64,000 nt of DNA from Flaviaestuariibacter flavus (GTDB lineage: Bacteria > Bacteroidota > Bacteroidia > Chitinophagales > Chitinophagaceae). The notes below the pieces were generated by a model. That model was given only the letters and a program-made list of their open reading frames with translations. It ran no database searches and was not told the origin of the DNA. Made by a program: the position numbers and the translations under genes. Positions within the stretch are counted from its first letter, which is position 1. Every line of letters starts with the position of its first letter. This document shows, one piece after another, positions 24,108 to 30,550 of this stretch. Where the stretch lies: NCBI RefSeq assembly GCF_004337505.1, contig NZ_SJZI01000008.1, positions 13,914 to 77,913 of the forward strand. Reading direction: 5' to 3'.

Positions 24108-24827
24108 TCACCCCGCCACCAGCTCCGTGTCAAACACCTTGCAAAAGTTCGCCTTCAGTCTCTCCTTTACTTCCTCCATCGGCACTTCGTGCCCGAGTTC
24201 TTCTTTGATGGAGGTCACTTTTTTGTTGACGATGCCGCAGGGTATGATGTGGTTGAAATAAGAAAGGTCGGTGTTGACATTGAGCGCGAAACCGTGCATG
24301 GTGACCCAGCGGCTGCAGCGCACACCCATGGCGCAGATCTTCCGTTCGCGGCCCTTTACCTGGGCATCGATCCACACGCCGGTTTCTCCGGCGGAGCGGC
24401 CACCGGTAATGCCATACTCAGCGAGGGTGAGGATAATGACGTCCTCGAGTGAGCGGAGGTATTTGCCGATATCGGTGTAAAATTTCTCGAGGTCGAGGAT
24501 GGGATAGCCCACCACCTGGTCGGGACCGTGAAAGGTGATGTCGCCGCCGCGGTTGGTCTGGTAAAACTCGATGCCCCGCTCCGAGCGCTCCTCCTCCCCG
24601 ATCAGCACGTTTTCCATTTTACCGCTCTTGCCCAGGGTATACACGGGCGGATGCTCCACGAACAGCAGGTAGTGCTGCGTGGGCAGCGTGGCCGCGTCTA
24701 TCGGCTCGGAGGAGCGGTGCACCACCGACTTGATCTCGAGGTTCTGCTGCAGCAGGCGCTCCTGGTAATCCCAGGCGTCTTTGTACGCCATGTGGCCGAG
24801 GTCGCGGAAATGAACGGGCTGTTTCAT
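24108..24827 (-). CDS. lipB: Octanoyl-[acyl carrier protein]:protein N-octanoyltransferase
   Basis: Transfers octanoyl from acyl carrier protein to lipoyl domains, the first step of protein lipoylation. From ATG 24827 the protein has 239 residues. Family features: NRGGDITFHGPDQVVGYPI, the catalytic Lys163 in ERKICAMG, WVTMHGFALNVN and catalytic Cys197 in IIPCGI. The open frame upstream to 24980 is repeat sequence; the chosen start lies 5 bases after a perfect TATCTTTG promoter element. Confidence 0.95.
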   Translation of the reverse strand: MKQPVHFRDLGHMAYKDAWDYQERLLQQNLEIKSVVHRSSEPIDAATLPTQHYLLFVEHPPVYTLGKSGKMENVLIGEEERSERGIEFYQTNRGGDITFHGPDQVVGYPILDLEKFYTDIGKYLRSLEDVIILTLAEYGITGGRSAGETGVWIDAQVKGRERKICAMGVRCSRWVTMHGFALNVNTDLSYFNHIIPCGIVNKKVTSIKEELGHEVPMEEVKERLKANFCKVFDTELVAG

Positions 24828-24832
24828 CGGGG

Positions 24833-24840
24833 CAAAGATA
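24833..24840 (-). promoter_or_regulatory. -7 element (TATCTTTG) of lipB
   Basis: Exact TAnnTTTG on the minus strand, 5 bases from the lipB ATG. It fixes the start and implies a leaderless or nearly leaderless mRNA. Confidence 0.65.
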
Positions 24841-24843
24841 CCC

Positions 24844-25014
24844 AGAGAAAGAACGCTGATCCCGCAGGCGGGATACGCAGATTGGTTATGATTGTTTATG
24901 ATTGGCTGACGCACGCATGGTTCGGAAAGCTCACAGTGACAGTTGTCAGCCTGAGCGTAGCCGAAGGCTGCATAAATCATAACAGATCATAAAAAATCTG
25001 CGTCCCTTCTCTCC
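24844..25014 (-). repeat. Mosaic inverted repeat, GAGAGAA-ACGCAGAT family (copy 1)
   Basis: Read on the minus strand: left end gagagaagggacgcagat plus ttttttatgatctgttatga; right end caatctgcgtatcccgcc then gcgggatcagcgttcttt. The same ends occur at 30351 and 45171. The centre here holds an agccttcggctacgctcag module absent from the other copies. Confidence 0.75.
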
Positions 25015-25037
25015 CGCAGCTTGCGGCGCCTTTGGCG

Positions 25038-25045
25038 TACTTTTG
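25038..25045 (+). promoter_or_regulatory. -7 element (TACTTTTG) of the pseudouridine synthase gene
   Basis: Exact TAnnTTTG, 6 bases before ATG 25052. It supports that start over the in-frame TTG at 25043, which overlaps the element. Confidence 0.65.
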
Positions 25046-25051
25046 CACCGC

Positions 25052-26107
25052 ATGAGCACGAACGAGATCATCCCCAACGAAACGGTCGATAGCAGCGACG
25101 AGCTTTACGAGCGGTTTACCTACCTGATCGACAAAGGCCAGGAGCCCCTGCGCATCGACAAGTTCCTGATGGGCCGCATCGAGGGCGCCACGCGCAACAA
25201 GCTGCAGCGCGGCATCAACGCGGGCATGGTGCTGGTGAACGGCAAACCGGTGAAGCAGAACTACAAGATCCGGCCCTACGACCAGATCGTGGTGTACTCC
25301 GACGTGACGCCCGAGAGCACCGACGTGGTGCCCGAGCCGATCCCGCTCAACATCATGTACGAAGACGCTGACCTTATGGTGCTCTACAAGCCCGCCGGCA
25401 TGGTGGTGCATCCCGGCTCCGGCAACTATACAGGCACCCTGCTTAACGGTGTATCGTACTACCTCAAGCAACAGAACCCCGATCTCGACGAGAACGTGCT
25501 CCCCCGCTTCGGGCTCGTGCACCGCATTGACAAAAACACGAGCGGACTGCTGGTGCTGGCCAAGTCAGACATCGCCATGCGCCACCTCGCAAAACAGTTT
25601 TTCGACCACACGGTGAAGCGCCGCTACCAGGCTCTCGTGTGGGGCAATATGGAAGAAGACGAGGGCACCGTCGTGGCCCATGTGGGCCGCAACCTGCGCT
25701 ACCGCAAGCTGTTCGACGCCTACCCGGAGGGCGACCATGGCAAGGAAGCCATCACCCACTGGCGTGTACTGGAGCGCTTCAATTATGTAACGCTTGTGGA
25801 ATGCGTGCTGGAAACGGGCCGCACCCACCAGATCCGCGTGCACATGAAGCATATCGGCCATACGCTTTTCAACGACGACACCTACGGCGGCGACCGCATC
25901 CTCAAGGGCACCATCTATGCCAAGTACAAGCAGTTCGTCGACAACTGCTTCGCCATCCTGCCCCGCCAGGCGCTGCATGCCAAGACGCTTGGCTTCGTGC
26001 ACCCCACGACGGGCGCTGAAATGTATTTCGATACCGACCTGCCGCCGGAGATGGAGGAGGTGATTGAGAAGTGGCGGAGGTATAGTAAGGGACGGGAGGC
26101 TGAATGA
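25052..26107 (+). CDS. RluA-family ribosomal large-subunit pseudouridine synthase
   Basis: A 351-residue protein: S4 RNA-binding domain at about 32-92 (LRIDKFLMGRIEGATRNKLQ, INAGMVLVNGKPV), then the RluA catalytic domain with the nucleophile Asp160 in LVHRIDKNTSGLLVLAKSD and the RTHQIRVHMKHIGHT motif. It converts specific uridines of 23S rRNA to pseudouridine; the S4 domain and length fit RluD. The TGA stop is the outermost TGA of a large intergenic palindrome. Confidence 0.93.
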   Translation: MSTNEIIPNETVDSSDELYERFTYLIDKGQEPLRIDKFLMGRIEGATRNKLQRGINAGMVLVNGKPVKQNYKIRPYDQIVVYSDVTPESTDVVPEPIPLNIMYEDADLMVLYKPAGMVVHPGSGNYTGTLLNGVSYYLKQQNPDLDENVLPRFGLVHRIDKNTSGLLVLAKSDIAMRHLAKQFFDHTVKRRYQALVWGNMEEDEGTVVAHVGRNLRYRKLFDAYPEGDHGKEAITHWRVLERFNYVTLVECVLETGRTHQIRVHMKHIGHTLFNDDTYGGDRILKGTIYAKYKQFVDNCFAILPRQALHAKTLGFVHPTTGAEMYFDTDLPPEMEEVIEKWRRYSKGREAE

Positions 26108-26349
26108 CCTCACCCCCGGCTCCGCCACAGACCTCACCCCCGGCCCCTCTCCGGGACGGAGAGGGGTGACTCCCCGGAATGTTTCTGACAGTTTCAAACA
26201 GTCTTCTGTTTGACGCTCATTCGAAAGAGCGGATGCCTTAGGCATCCGCTCTTTGCTTTTGAAGTTCAATCAGCGGAAAGCTCAAACAGTAATGAATGAT
26301 GAACAGAGTCACCCCTCTCCGTCCCGGAGAGGGGCCGGGGGTGAGGTCA
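26105..26349. repeat. Nested palindrome, TGACCTCACCCC family with AAAGAGCGGATGCC core (copy A)
   Basis: Outer arms 26130-26172 and 26306-26348 are a perfect 43-bp inverted repeat. Inside is a 14-bp hairpin with 3-base loop (26224-26254, aaagagcggatgcc / ggcatccgctcttt) and a smaller tcaaaca/tgtttga hairpin. Both convergent neighbours end on TGA in tgacctcacccccggc. The inverted inner sequence matches copy C at 35927 over most of its length. Confidence 0.85.
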
Positions 26350-27282
26350 CGGCAGCTTAAAATCATGCAGTGTCGCGGTAAAAAAGCCACGCTCCCTTCC
26401 CTTGAACAGGAGGTGCCAGTTGCCGCGGTAGCTGAGGGTGTAAGGCACCACGTAGGGGCCAACCTTGGTCATCTCCACTTTCATGTGCACGTCGAAATCG
26501 TACACGCCGGCGCTGTAGCTCATGTCGTAGTTGCGGCCAACGATCTCCATGGTCTTCTGGTCGAACCAGGTGGTGATGTTGTCGAACACAATGTCGCCGC
26601 GCTCGCTTTTAGTAAGCTCCGGCTTCCGTTCGATGCGAAACACGTAGCAGGCCTTGCCGTTGAGGTCGGAGGTGTCGATGGCGTAGTTATACAGCGGCGC
26701 AATCTCCGGGTCGAACACGTCGAGCTTGTTGCCGATAAAGGGGATGCCCGGTATCTTCTGACCGGGCTTGAAGAACAGCAGCTTCAGCTGCTCCTTGTTC
26801 TTATCGAGGCCGCTTTTGCCCCGCACCTGGAGGTCGGAGCCCGCCACGATATTGGTTTCGCCGCACACGCGTCCATGGGTAAAGAAGAAGGCGTCATACA
26901 ATTGCGCGGTGTAGTAATAATACTCCCGGTCGCGGTTATAAAAATCGCCCGTGACCTGTTCTTCCAGCACCTCCATCGTGCGGCAGGCAGCCTCGCGGTG
27001 CTGGCGGGTGCGGCTTTTCAGCGAAGCGCTCGAGCGTCCTTTTTTGTCGTACAGCTCGATGAAATTTTCTGCCGTATAACCCAGGATGTGCAGGTTCTTG
27101 AATGCCTTGTAGTACGACGTATCATTCTTTATTCGTTGCAGGAAGCGCGGCACGTTGAGGTCGCTGCGCACCACCACTTCCGAGAGGTTCACCATGCGGC
27201 GCACCGCTTCTACGTCGCTCGTGTCCTGGGCCCGGGCAACCGTGCCCAGCAACATGATTACCGTAAAAATGCGGGTCCTCAT
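26347..27282 (-). CDS. Exported protein of unknown function
   Basis: A 311-residue protein with a signal peptide (MRTRIFTVIMLLGTVARAQ). The interior is mixed alpha/beta, with a Tyr-rich stretch (YNRDREYYYYTAQLYDAFFF) and a beta-rich C-terminal half (GRNYDMSYSAGVYDFDVHMK) resembling outer-membrane lipoprotein-sorting or carboxypeptidase-regulatory-like folds, but no definite family. Its ATG overlaps the def stop by four bases (ATGA), so translation is coupled to def. The stop is shared with the outer arm of the palindrome at 26105. Confidence 0.8.
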   Translation of the reverse strand: MRTRIFTVIMLLGTVARAQDTSDVEAVRRMVNLSEVVVRSDLNVPRFLQRIKNDTSYYKAFKNLHILGYTAENFIELYDKKGRSSASLKSRTRQHREAACRTMEVLEEQVTGDFYNRDREYYYYTAQLYDAFFFTHGRVCGETNIVAGSDLQVRGKSGLDKNKEQLKLLFFKPGQKIPGIPFIGNKLDVFDPEIAPLYNYAIDTSDLNGKACYVFRIERKPELTKSERGDIVFDNITTWFDQKTMEIVGRNYDMSYSAGVYDFDVHMKVEMTKVGPYVVPYTLSYRGNWHLLFKGRERGFFTATLHDFKLP

Positions 27283-27863
27283 TTCTTCGGGAAAAGCATG
27301 CGGTAGTCGGTGCGGATGGCGCCGCGCGAGATGTCGTCGAGCTTGCGCTTCATCAGCTTTCGCTTGAGGGGCGAAAGGTGATCGATGAACAGCTTGCCGT
27401 CGATGTGGTCGTACTCGTGCAGGATGATGCGGCCGGTAACGCCGTTGAAGGTCCGCTCCTGCTGCTTCAGGTTCTCGTCGAGGTAGCGGACCGTCACCTC
27501 TTCGGCGCGGTAGATGTCTTCGCGGATGCGCGGGATGGACAGGCAGCCTTCGTTGTAGGCCCAGTCGTCGCCGGCTTCTTCCACGATGTGTGCGTTCAGG
27601 AAAACGCCTTTATAGCCCGGGGCATCGGGGTAATCTTCATCGTCGTCTTCGTCCTTATTGGCAAAAATCTGCTCCGAGTCCACCACGAAAAGGCGGATGG
27701 GGCGGTTGATCTGGGGCGCGGCAAGGCCCACGCCGTTAGAGGCATACATGGTTTCCCACATATCGGCAATCAACTTGTCGAGATCGGGGTAAGCGGCCGG
27801 GTCGATGTCTTCCGCCACCTGGCGGAGTACCGGGTGCCCGTAGGCAACGATGGGAAGGATCAT
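27279..27863 (-). CDS. def: Peptide deformylase
   Basis: Removes the formyl group from nascent proteins. All three metal/active-site motifs are present in the 194 residues: GVGLAAPQ (44-51), EGCLS with metal-binding Cys107, and HEYDH (149-153). An acidic insert (KDEDDDEDYPDA, 70-81) between motifs 1 and 2 is typical of the Bacteroidota form. A TAACTTCG box (27868-27875, minus strand) may be the -7 element. Confidence 0.97.
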   Translation of the reverse strand: MILPIVAYGHPVLRQVAEDIDPAAYPDLDKLIADMWETMYASNGVGLAAPQINRPIRLFVVDSEQIFANKDEDDDEDYPDAPGYKGVFLNAHIVEEAGDDWAYNEGCLSIPRIREDIYRAEEVTVRYLDENLKQQERTFNGVTGRIILHEYDHIDGKLFIDHLSPLKRKLMKRKLDDISRGAIRTDYRMLFPKK

Positions 27864-27907
27864 ACGGCGAAGTTAAGATCTGCGGAATTGAGGATCTGTG
27901 AATTTTA

Positions 27908-27990
27908 TCTCGGATCTCTGATCTCTGATCTCTGATTTTCATGGCGTTATGATAAATTAAATCAGACATCAGCCATCAGACATCAGCGAT
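27908..27990. repeat. Heptamer inverted repeat, TGATNTC family
   Basis: Left arm tcggatc-tctgatc-tctgatc-tctgatt; right arm on the minus strand tgatgtc-tgatggc-tgatgtc-tgattt. Period seven. The first TGA of the minus-strand arm is the ruvX stop (27983-27985). Confidence 0.75.
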
Positions 27991-28393
27991 TTGACAGGTA
28001 CTGCTGGAGCATCATCGTAGCGGCCACTTCGTCGATGAGGCCCTTCTGCTCGCGCTTTTTCTTGCTGAGCCCCATCTGCGATATAGCCTGGGAAGCGAGC
28101 TTCGAAGAATAACGCTCGTCGATCTCCTCCAGGGGTACGGCGGGAAACTGCTTGCGGAACCAGTTGCTGAAGTTACGCACCGACTCGGTGATGTGGGTGT
28201 CGGTGTCGTCCCAGTTGGTGGGCATCCCGATGAGCACGCGCTCGACGCCTTCTTTGGGGATATAGTCTTTGAGAAACACCAGCAGCTTGTGCGTCTCGAT
28301 GGTCATCAGCCCCGTAGCGATGATCTGCAGGGGATCGGTCACTGCGAGCCCGGTTCTTTTTCCGCCGTAGTCGATGGCCATGATACGTCCCAT
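27983..28393 (-). CDS. ruvX: Holliday junction resolvase-like protein RuvX (YqgF)
   Basis: From ATG 28393 the protein has 136 residues, the normal length, with the RNase H-like fold: MAIDYGGKRTGLAVTDP, VLIGMPTNWDD, ERYSSKLASQ and the C-terminal IDEVAATMMLQQYL. Proposed to process pre-16S rRNA or Holliday junctions. The frame continues to 28513, but that part is non-conserved intergenic sequence. Confidence 0.92.
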   Translation of the reverse strand: MGRIMAIDYGGKRTGLAVTDPLQIIATGLMTIETHKLLVFLKDYIPKEGVERVLIGMPTNWDDTDTHITESVRNFSNWFRKQFPAVPLEEIDERYSSKLASQAISQMGLSKKKREQKGLIDEVAATMMLQQYLSNR

Positions 28394-28792
28394 GGAGAAG
28401 GTTTTAAAGGTTCTAAGAGGTTCTAAAGGGTTTGTGGCGGCGAAGATGAAGAAATGCCGCCTGACAAATGCCCTGGACGATGAGATACCCACCTCTGAAG
28501 TACCCCTCCCCACCTCGGAGGTACCCCTACCCGCTGCAAACCCGCGTCGGCGCGCGAAATAGCTGCGTGCGTTCAGGTTTTAGGTGGGACGGGCAAGCCC
28601 GCAGGTGGGCCGACGCGGTCCAGGGGTCCGCCATCGAACCTTTCAGGTGCGTCCCCCCCTCCCAAAACCGGGACGACGCAGGAAAAAACCGGGACGGCGC
28701 AGGGAAAAGGCGGAACGGCCCACCTCCAGGGTAGGCCACAGAACCCTGGAGGTGGGTTAACGCCTGCTCGGAAGCAGATATCCCGGCCGATG
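28394..28792. repeat. 400-base gene-free region packed with short repeats
   Basis: No convincing gene. It contains a 21-bp direct tandem (28490-28510 and 28511-28531, cacctcngangtacccctnc pattern, three differences), a 10-bp inverted pair ccgcgtcggc / gccgacgcgg (28542-28551, 28609-28618), the hairpin cgggc-aa-gcccg, a direct repeat of aaaccgggacg with gcagg (28665-28708) and a terminal 14-bp hairpin. Short ORFs here lack conserved features. Confidence 0.6.
28719..28756 (-). terminator. 14-bp hairpin downstream of the UbiA-type gene
   Basis: cccacctccagggt (28719-28732) pairs perfectly with accctggaggtggg (28743-28756) around a 10-base loop, 37 bases past the prenyltransferase stop. There is no strong T-run, so termination is only likely. 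Confidence 0.5.
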
Positions 28793-29707
28793 TTAATGGC
28801 AAAACAGGTCGGCAATGACAAAAACGGCGAAAACGACCGAGGCAATGCCGTTGGCCGTCATAAAGGCCAGGTTGACCCGCCGGAGGTCGTTGGGCTTGAC
28901 GATGCTGTGCTGGTACACCAGCATGCCGATGAAGACGAGTACCCCTACCCAGTAAAGCGGGCCGAAGCCCCCGAATTTTCCGGCCGCCACCACGCAGGCG
29001 GCGCTCAGCAGGTGCAGGAGTTCGGAGATGCGCAGGGCCTTTTCACGACCAACCGCCGCCGGGATCGAATAAAGCTGCTGCGACGTATCGAAGTCGACAT
29101 CCTGCATGGCATAGATGATATCGAAACCGCTCACCCAGAATACCACCGCGAAGGAAAACAGCAGGGGCAGCCAGTGAAAGTAGCCCGTCACCGCCAGCCA
29201 GGCGCCAATCGGAGCCAGTGAAAGCCCCACGCCCAGCACGAGGTGGCAAAGCGGGGTAAAGCGCTTGGTGTAGCTGTAGCCCAGCACCACGGCGAGCGCC
29301 ACCGGCGACAGGTAAAAGCAGATGCGGTTGATGAAAAAGGTGCAGGCCACGAAGAGCAGGCAGCAGGCGATGGTGAAGGCCAGCGCGTTCTTCGGGGTGA
29401 TGATGCCCTTGGGTATCTCGCGGATGGCAGTGCGGGGATTGAGCGCATCCCACCTGCGGTCGAGGTACCGGTTGAAGGCCATGGCGGCCGAGCGGGCGAA
29501 GACCATGCAGGCGATGACGAGGGCGAATTTGATGATGATTTCCCGCCAAAAGCCATCGGGGTAAACCGCCGTGTGCCAGCCCGGAATTACAGTCGTCGCA
29601 TAGTTCATCGAGAAAACCGCCAGGAAAAACCCGATCATCGCGAAGGGCATCGCGAAGATGGTGTGCGAGAACTTGATGAGGGAGAGGTAGTTTTTAACTG
29701 TTGACAT
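28793..29707 (-). CDS. UbiA-family polyprenyltransferase
   Basis: From ATG 29707 (MSTVKNYLSLIKFSHTIFAM) the protein has 304 residues and about eight membrane helices. The first Asp-rich motif is NRYLDRRWD, and the second site is DVDFD with the upstream FDIIYAMQ. Joins a prenyl chain to an aromatic acceptor at the inner membrane. With mqnA in this window, the acceptor is plausibly the 1,4-dihydroxy-6-naphthoate of the futalosine menaquinone route (MqnP role) rather than 4-hydroxybenzoate; this is inference. Confidence 0.9.
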   Translation of the reverse strand: MSTVKNYLSLIKFSHTIFAMPFAMIGFFLAVFSMNYATTVIPGWHTAVYPDGFWREIIIKFALVIACMVFARSAAMAFNRYLDRRWDALNPRTAIREIPKGIITPKNALAFTIACCLLFVACTFFINRICFYLSPVALAVVLGYSYTKRFTPLCHLVLGVGLSLAPIGAWLAVTGYFHWLPLLFSFAVVFWVSGFDIIYAMQDVDFDTSQQLYSIPAAVGREKALRISELLHLLSAACVVAAGKFGGFGPLYWVGVLVFIGMLVYQHSIVKPNDLRRVNLAFMTANGIASVVFAVFVIADLFCH

Positions 29708-29716
29708 CGTAAGTAT

Positions 29717-29793
29717 AATGTTCAATATTCAATGTTCAATGCTCAACGGGATACAACTTGAGAATTGAATATTGAGCATTGATTATTGAAAAT
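29717..29793. repeat. Heptamer inverted repeat, TTGANNA family (most regular copy)
   Basis: Right arm ttgagaa-ttgaata-ttgagca-ttgatta-ttgaaaa: five consecutive TTGANNA units. Left arm on the complement ttgagca-ttgaaca-ttgaata-ttgaaca. The TAA stop of the methyltransferase gene (29783-29785) lies within a ttgatta unit. Confidence 0.8.
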
Positions 29794-30322
29794 TTTTCAA
29801 ATGCCCGCGCACGATTTCCCACAGCACCACTCCCGCCGCCGTGGCAACGTTTAATGAGTGCTTCATTCCGAGCTGCGGGATCTCGATACAGCCGTCGCAC
29901 TGCGCGATAGTGCTTTGCTCGACGCCGGTGACCTCGTTGCCGAAGACCACGGCGATCTTTTCACCCGGCGCAACTGAAAGCTCCTGCAGCATCCGGCTGC
30001 CTTCGGCCTGCTCTACCGCGTAAATACGATAGCCTTGTGCCCGGAGGTCGGCGAGCGCTCCCTCCACCGGCCGGAAATGCTTCCAGCTCACGGTGTCTTC
30101 GGCGCCCAGCGCGGTCTTGCGGATCTCCTTGTGGGGCGGAAAAGCCGTATAACCCACCAGGTAAACGGCCTCCAGCCGGAAGGCGTCGGCCGTGCGGAAG
30201 AGCGAGCCCACGTTGTAGGCGCTCCGCACGTTCTCCATCACCGCGATGACGGGCAGCTTTTCGGCGGCCTTGAATTCGTCGACGGAGAGGCGGTTCAGTT
30301 CTTCTGTGGAAAGCTTACGCAT
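29783..30322 (-). CDS. TrmH/SpoU-family RNA 2'-O-methyltransferase
   Basis: From ATG 30322 (MRKLSTEELNRLSVDEFKA) the protein has 179 residues, a single SPOUT domain without an added RNA-binding domain. Motif 1 is ENVRSAYNVGSLFRTADAF, motif 2 VVFGNEVTGV, and motif 3 IPQLGMKHSLNVATAAGVVL, forming the knotted SAM site. The target RNA is not evident; minimal SPOUT enzymes act on tRNA or rRNA. The C-terminal residues are encoded inside the neighbouring heptamer repeat. Confidence 0.92.
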   Translation of the reverse strand: MRKLSTEELNRLSVDEFKAAEKLPVIAVMENVRSAYNVGSLFRTADAFRLEAVYLVGYTAFPPHKEIRKTALGAEDTVSWKHFRPVEGALADLRAQGYRIYAVEQAEGSRMLQELSVAPGEKIAVVFGNEVTGVEQSTIAQCDGCIEIPQLGMKHSLNVATAAGVVLWEIVRGHLKNFQ

Positions 30323-30330
30323 GTGCGGCG

Positions 30331-30338
30331 CAAAGGTA
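30331..30338 (-). promoter_or_regulatory. -7 element (TACCTTTG) of the SpoU methyltransferase gene
   Basis: Exact TAnnTTTG on the minus strand, 8 bases before ATG 30322. Confidence 0.6.
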
Positions 30339-30350
30339 AGCCGCAAGCGG

Positions 30351-30472
30351 AGAGAGAAAGAACGCAGATTTTTTATGATCTGTTATGATGGATGCGGATA
30401 TTGGTACCAGCATCCGCTTAAATCATAAACAATCTGCGTATTCCGCCCGCGGAATCAGCGTTCCTTCTCTCT
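30351..30472 (+). repeat. Mosaic inverted repeat, GAGAGAA-ACGCAGAT family (copy 2)
   Basis: Left end agagagaaagaacgcagatt then ttttatgatctgttatgat; right end aatcataaacaatctgcg, attccgcccgcggaat and cagcgttccttctctct. The centre holds a gcggat/atccgc hairpin. It lies between the divergent methyltransferase and mutS genes. Confidence 0.78.
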
Positions 30473-30531
30473 TTGGGGATAAAAACAGGTTTTGGTGTGG
30501 ATTTCCACATGTTTCATTCCGGCGGCCGGGG

Positions 30532-30539
30532 TAAATTTG
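30532..30539 (+). promoter_or_regulatory. -7 element (TAAATTTG) of mutS
   Basis: Exact TAnnTTTG, 11 bases before ATG 30551; supports that start. Confidence 0.6.
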
Positions 30540-30550
30540 CCGCCACAGTT

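Noticed and set aside
26105..26349. Insertion sequence with terminal inverted repeats
   Set aside because: The inner 130 bases have no transposase frame and no target duplication is apparent; a non-autonomous element remains possible and is reported as a repeat.
28468..28845. Short open frames in the ruvX-UbiA gap
   Set aside because: Their sequence follows the underlying DNA repeats, lacks conserved features and overlaps on both strands.
29717..29793. Possible CRISPR array
   Set aside because: The units are 7 bases with no unique spacers, arranged in opposing arms, and no cas genes are in the window.
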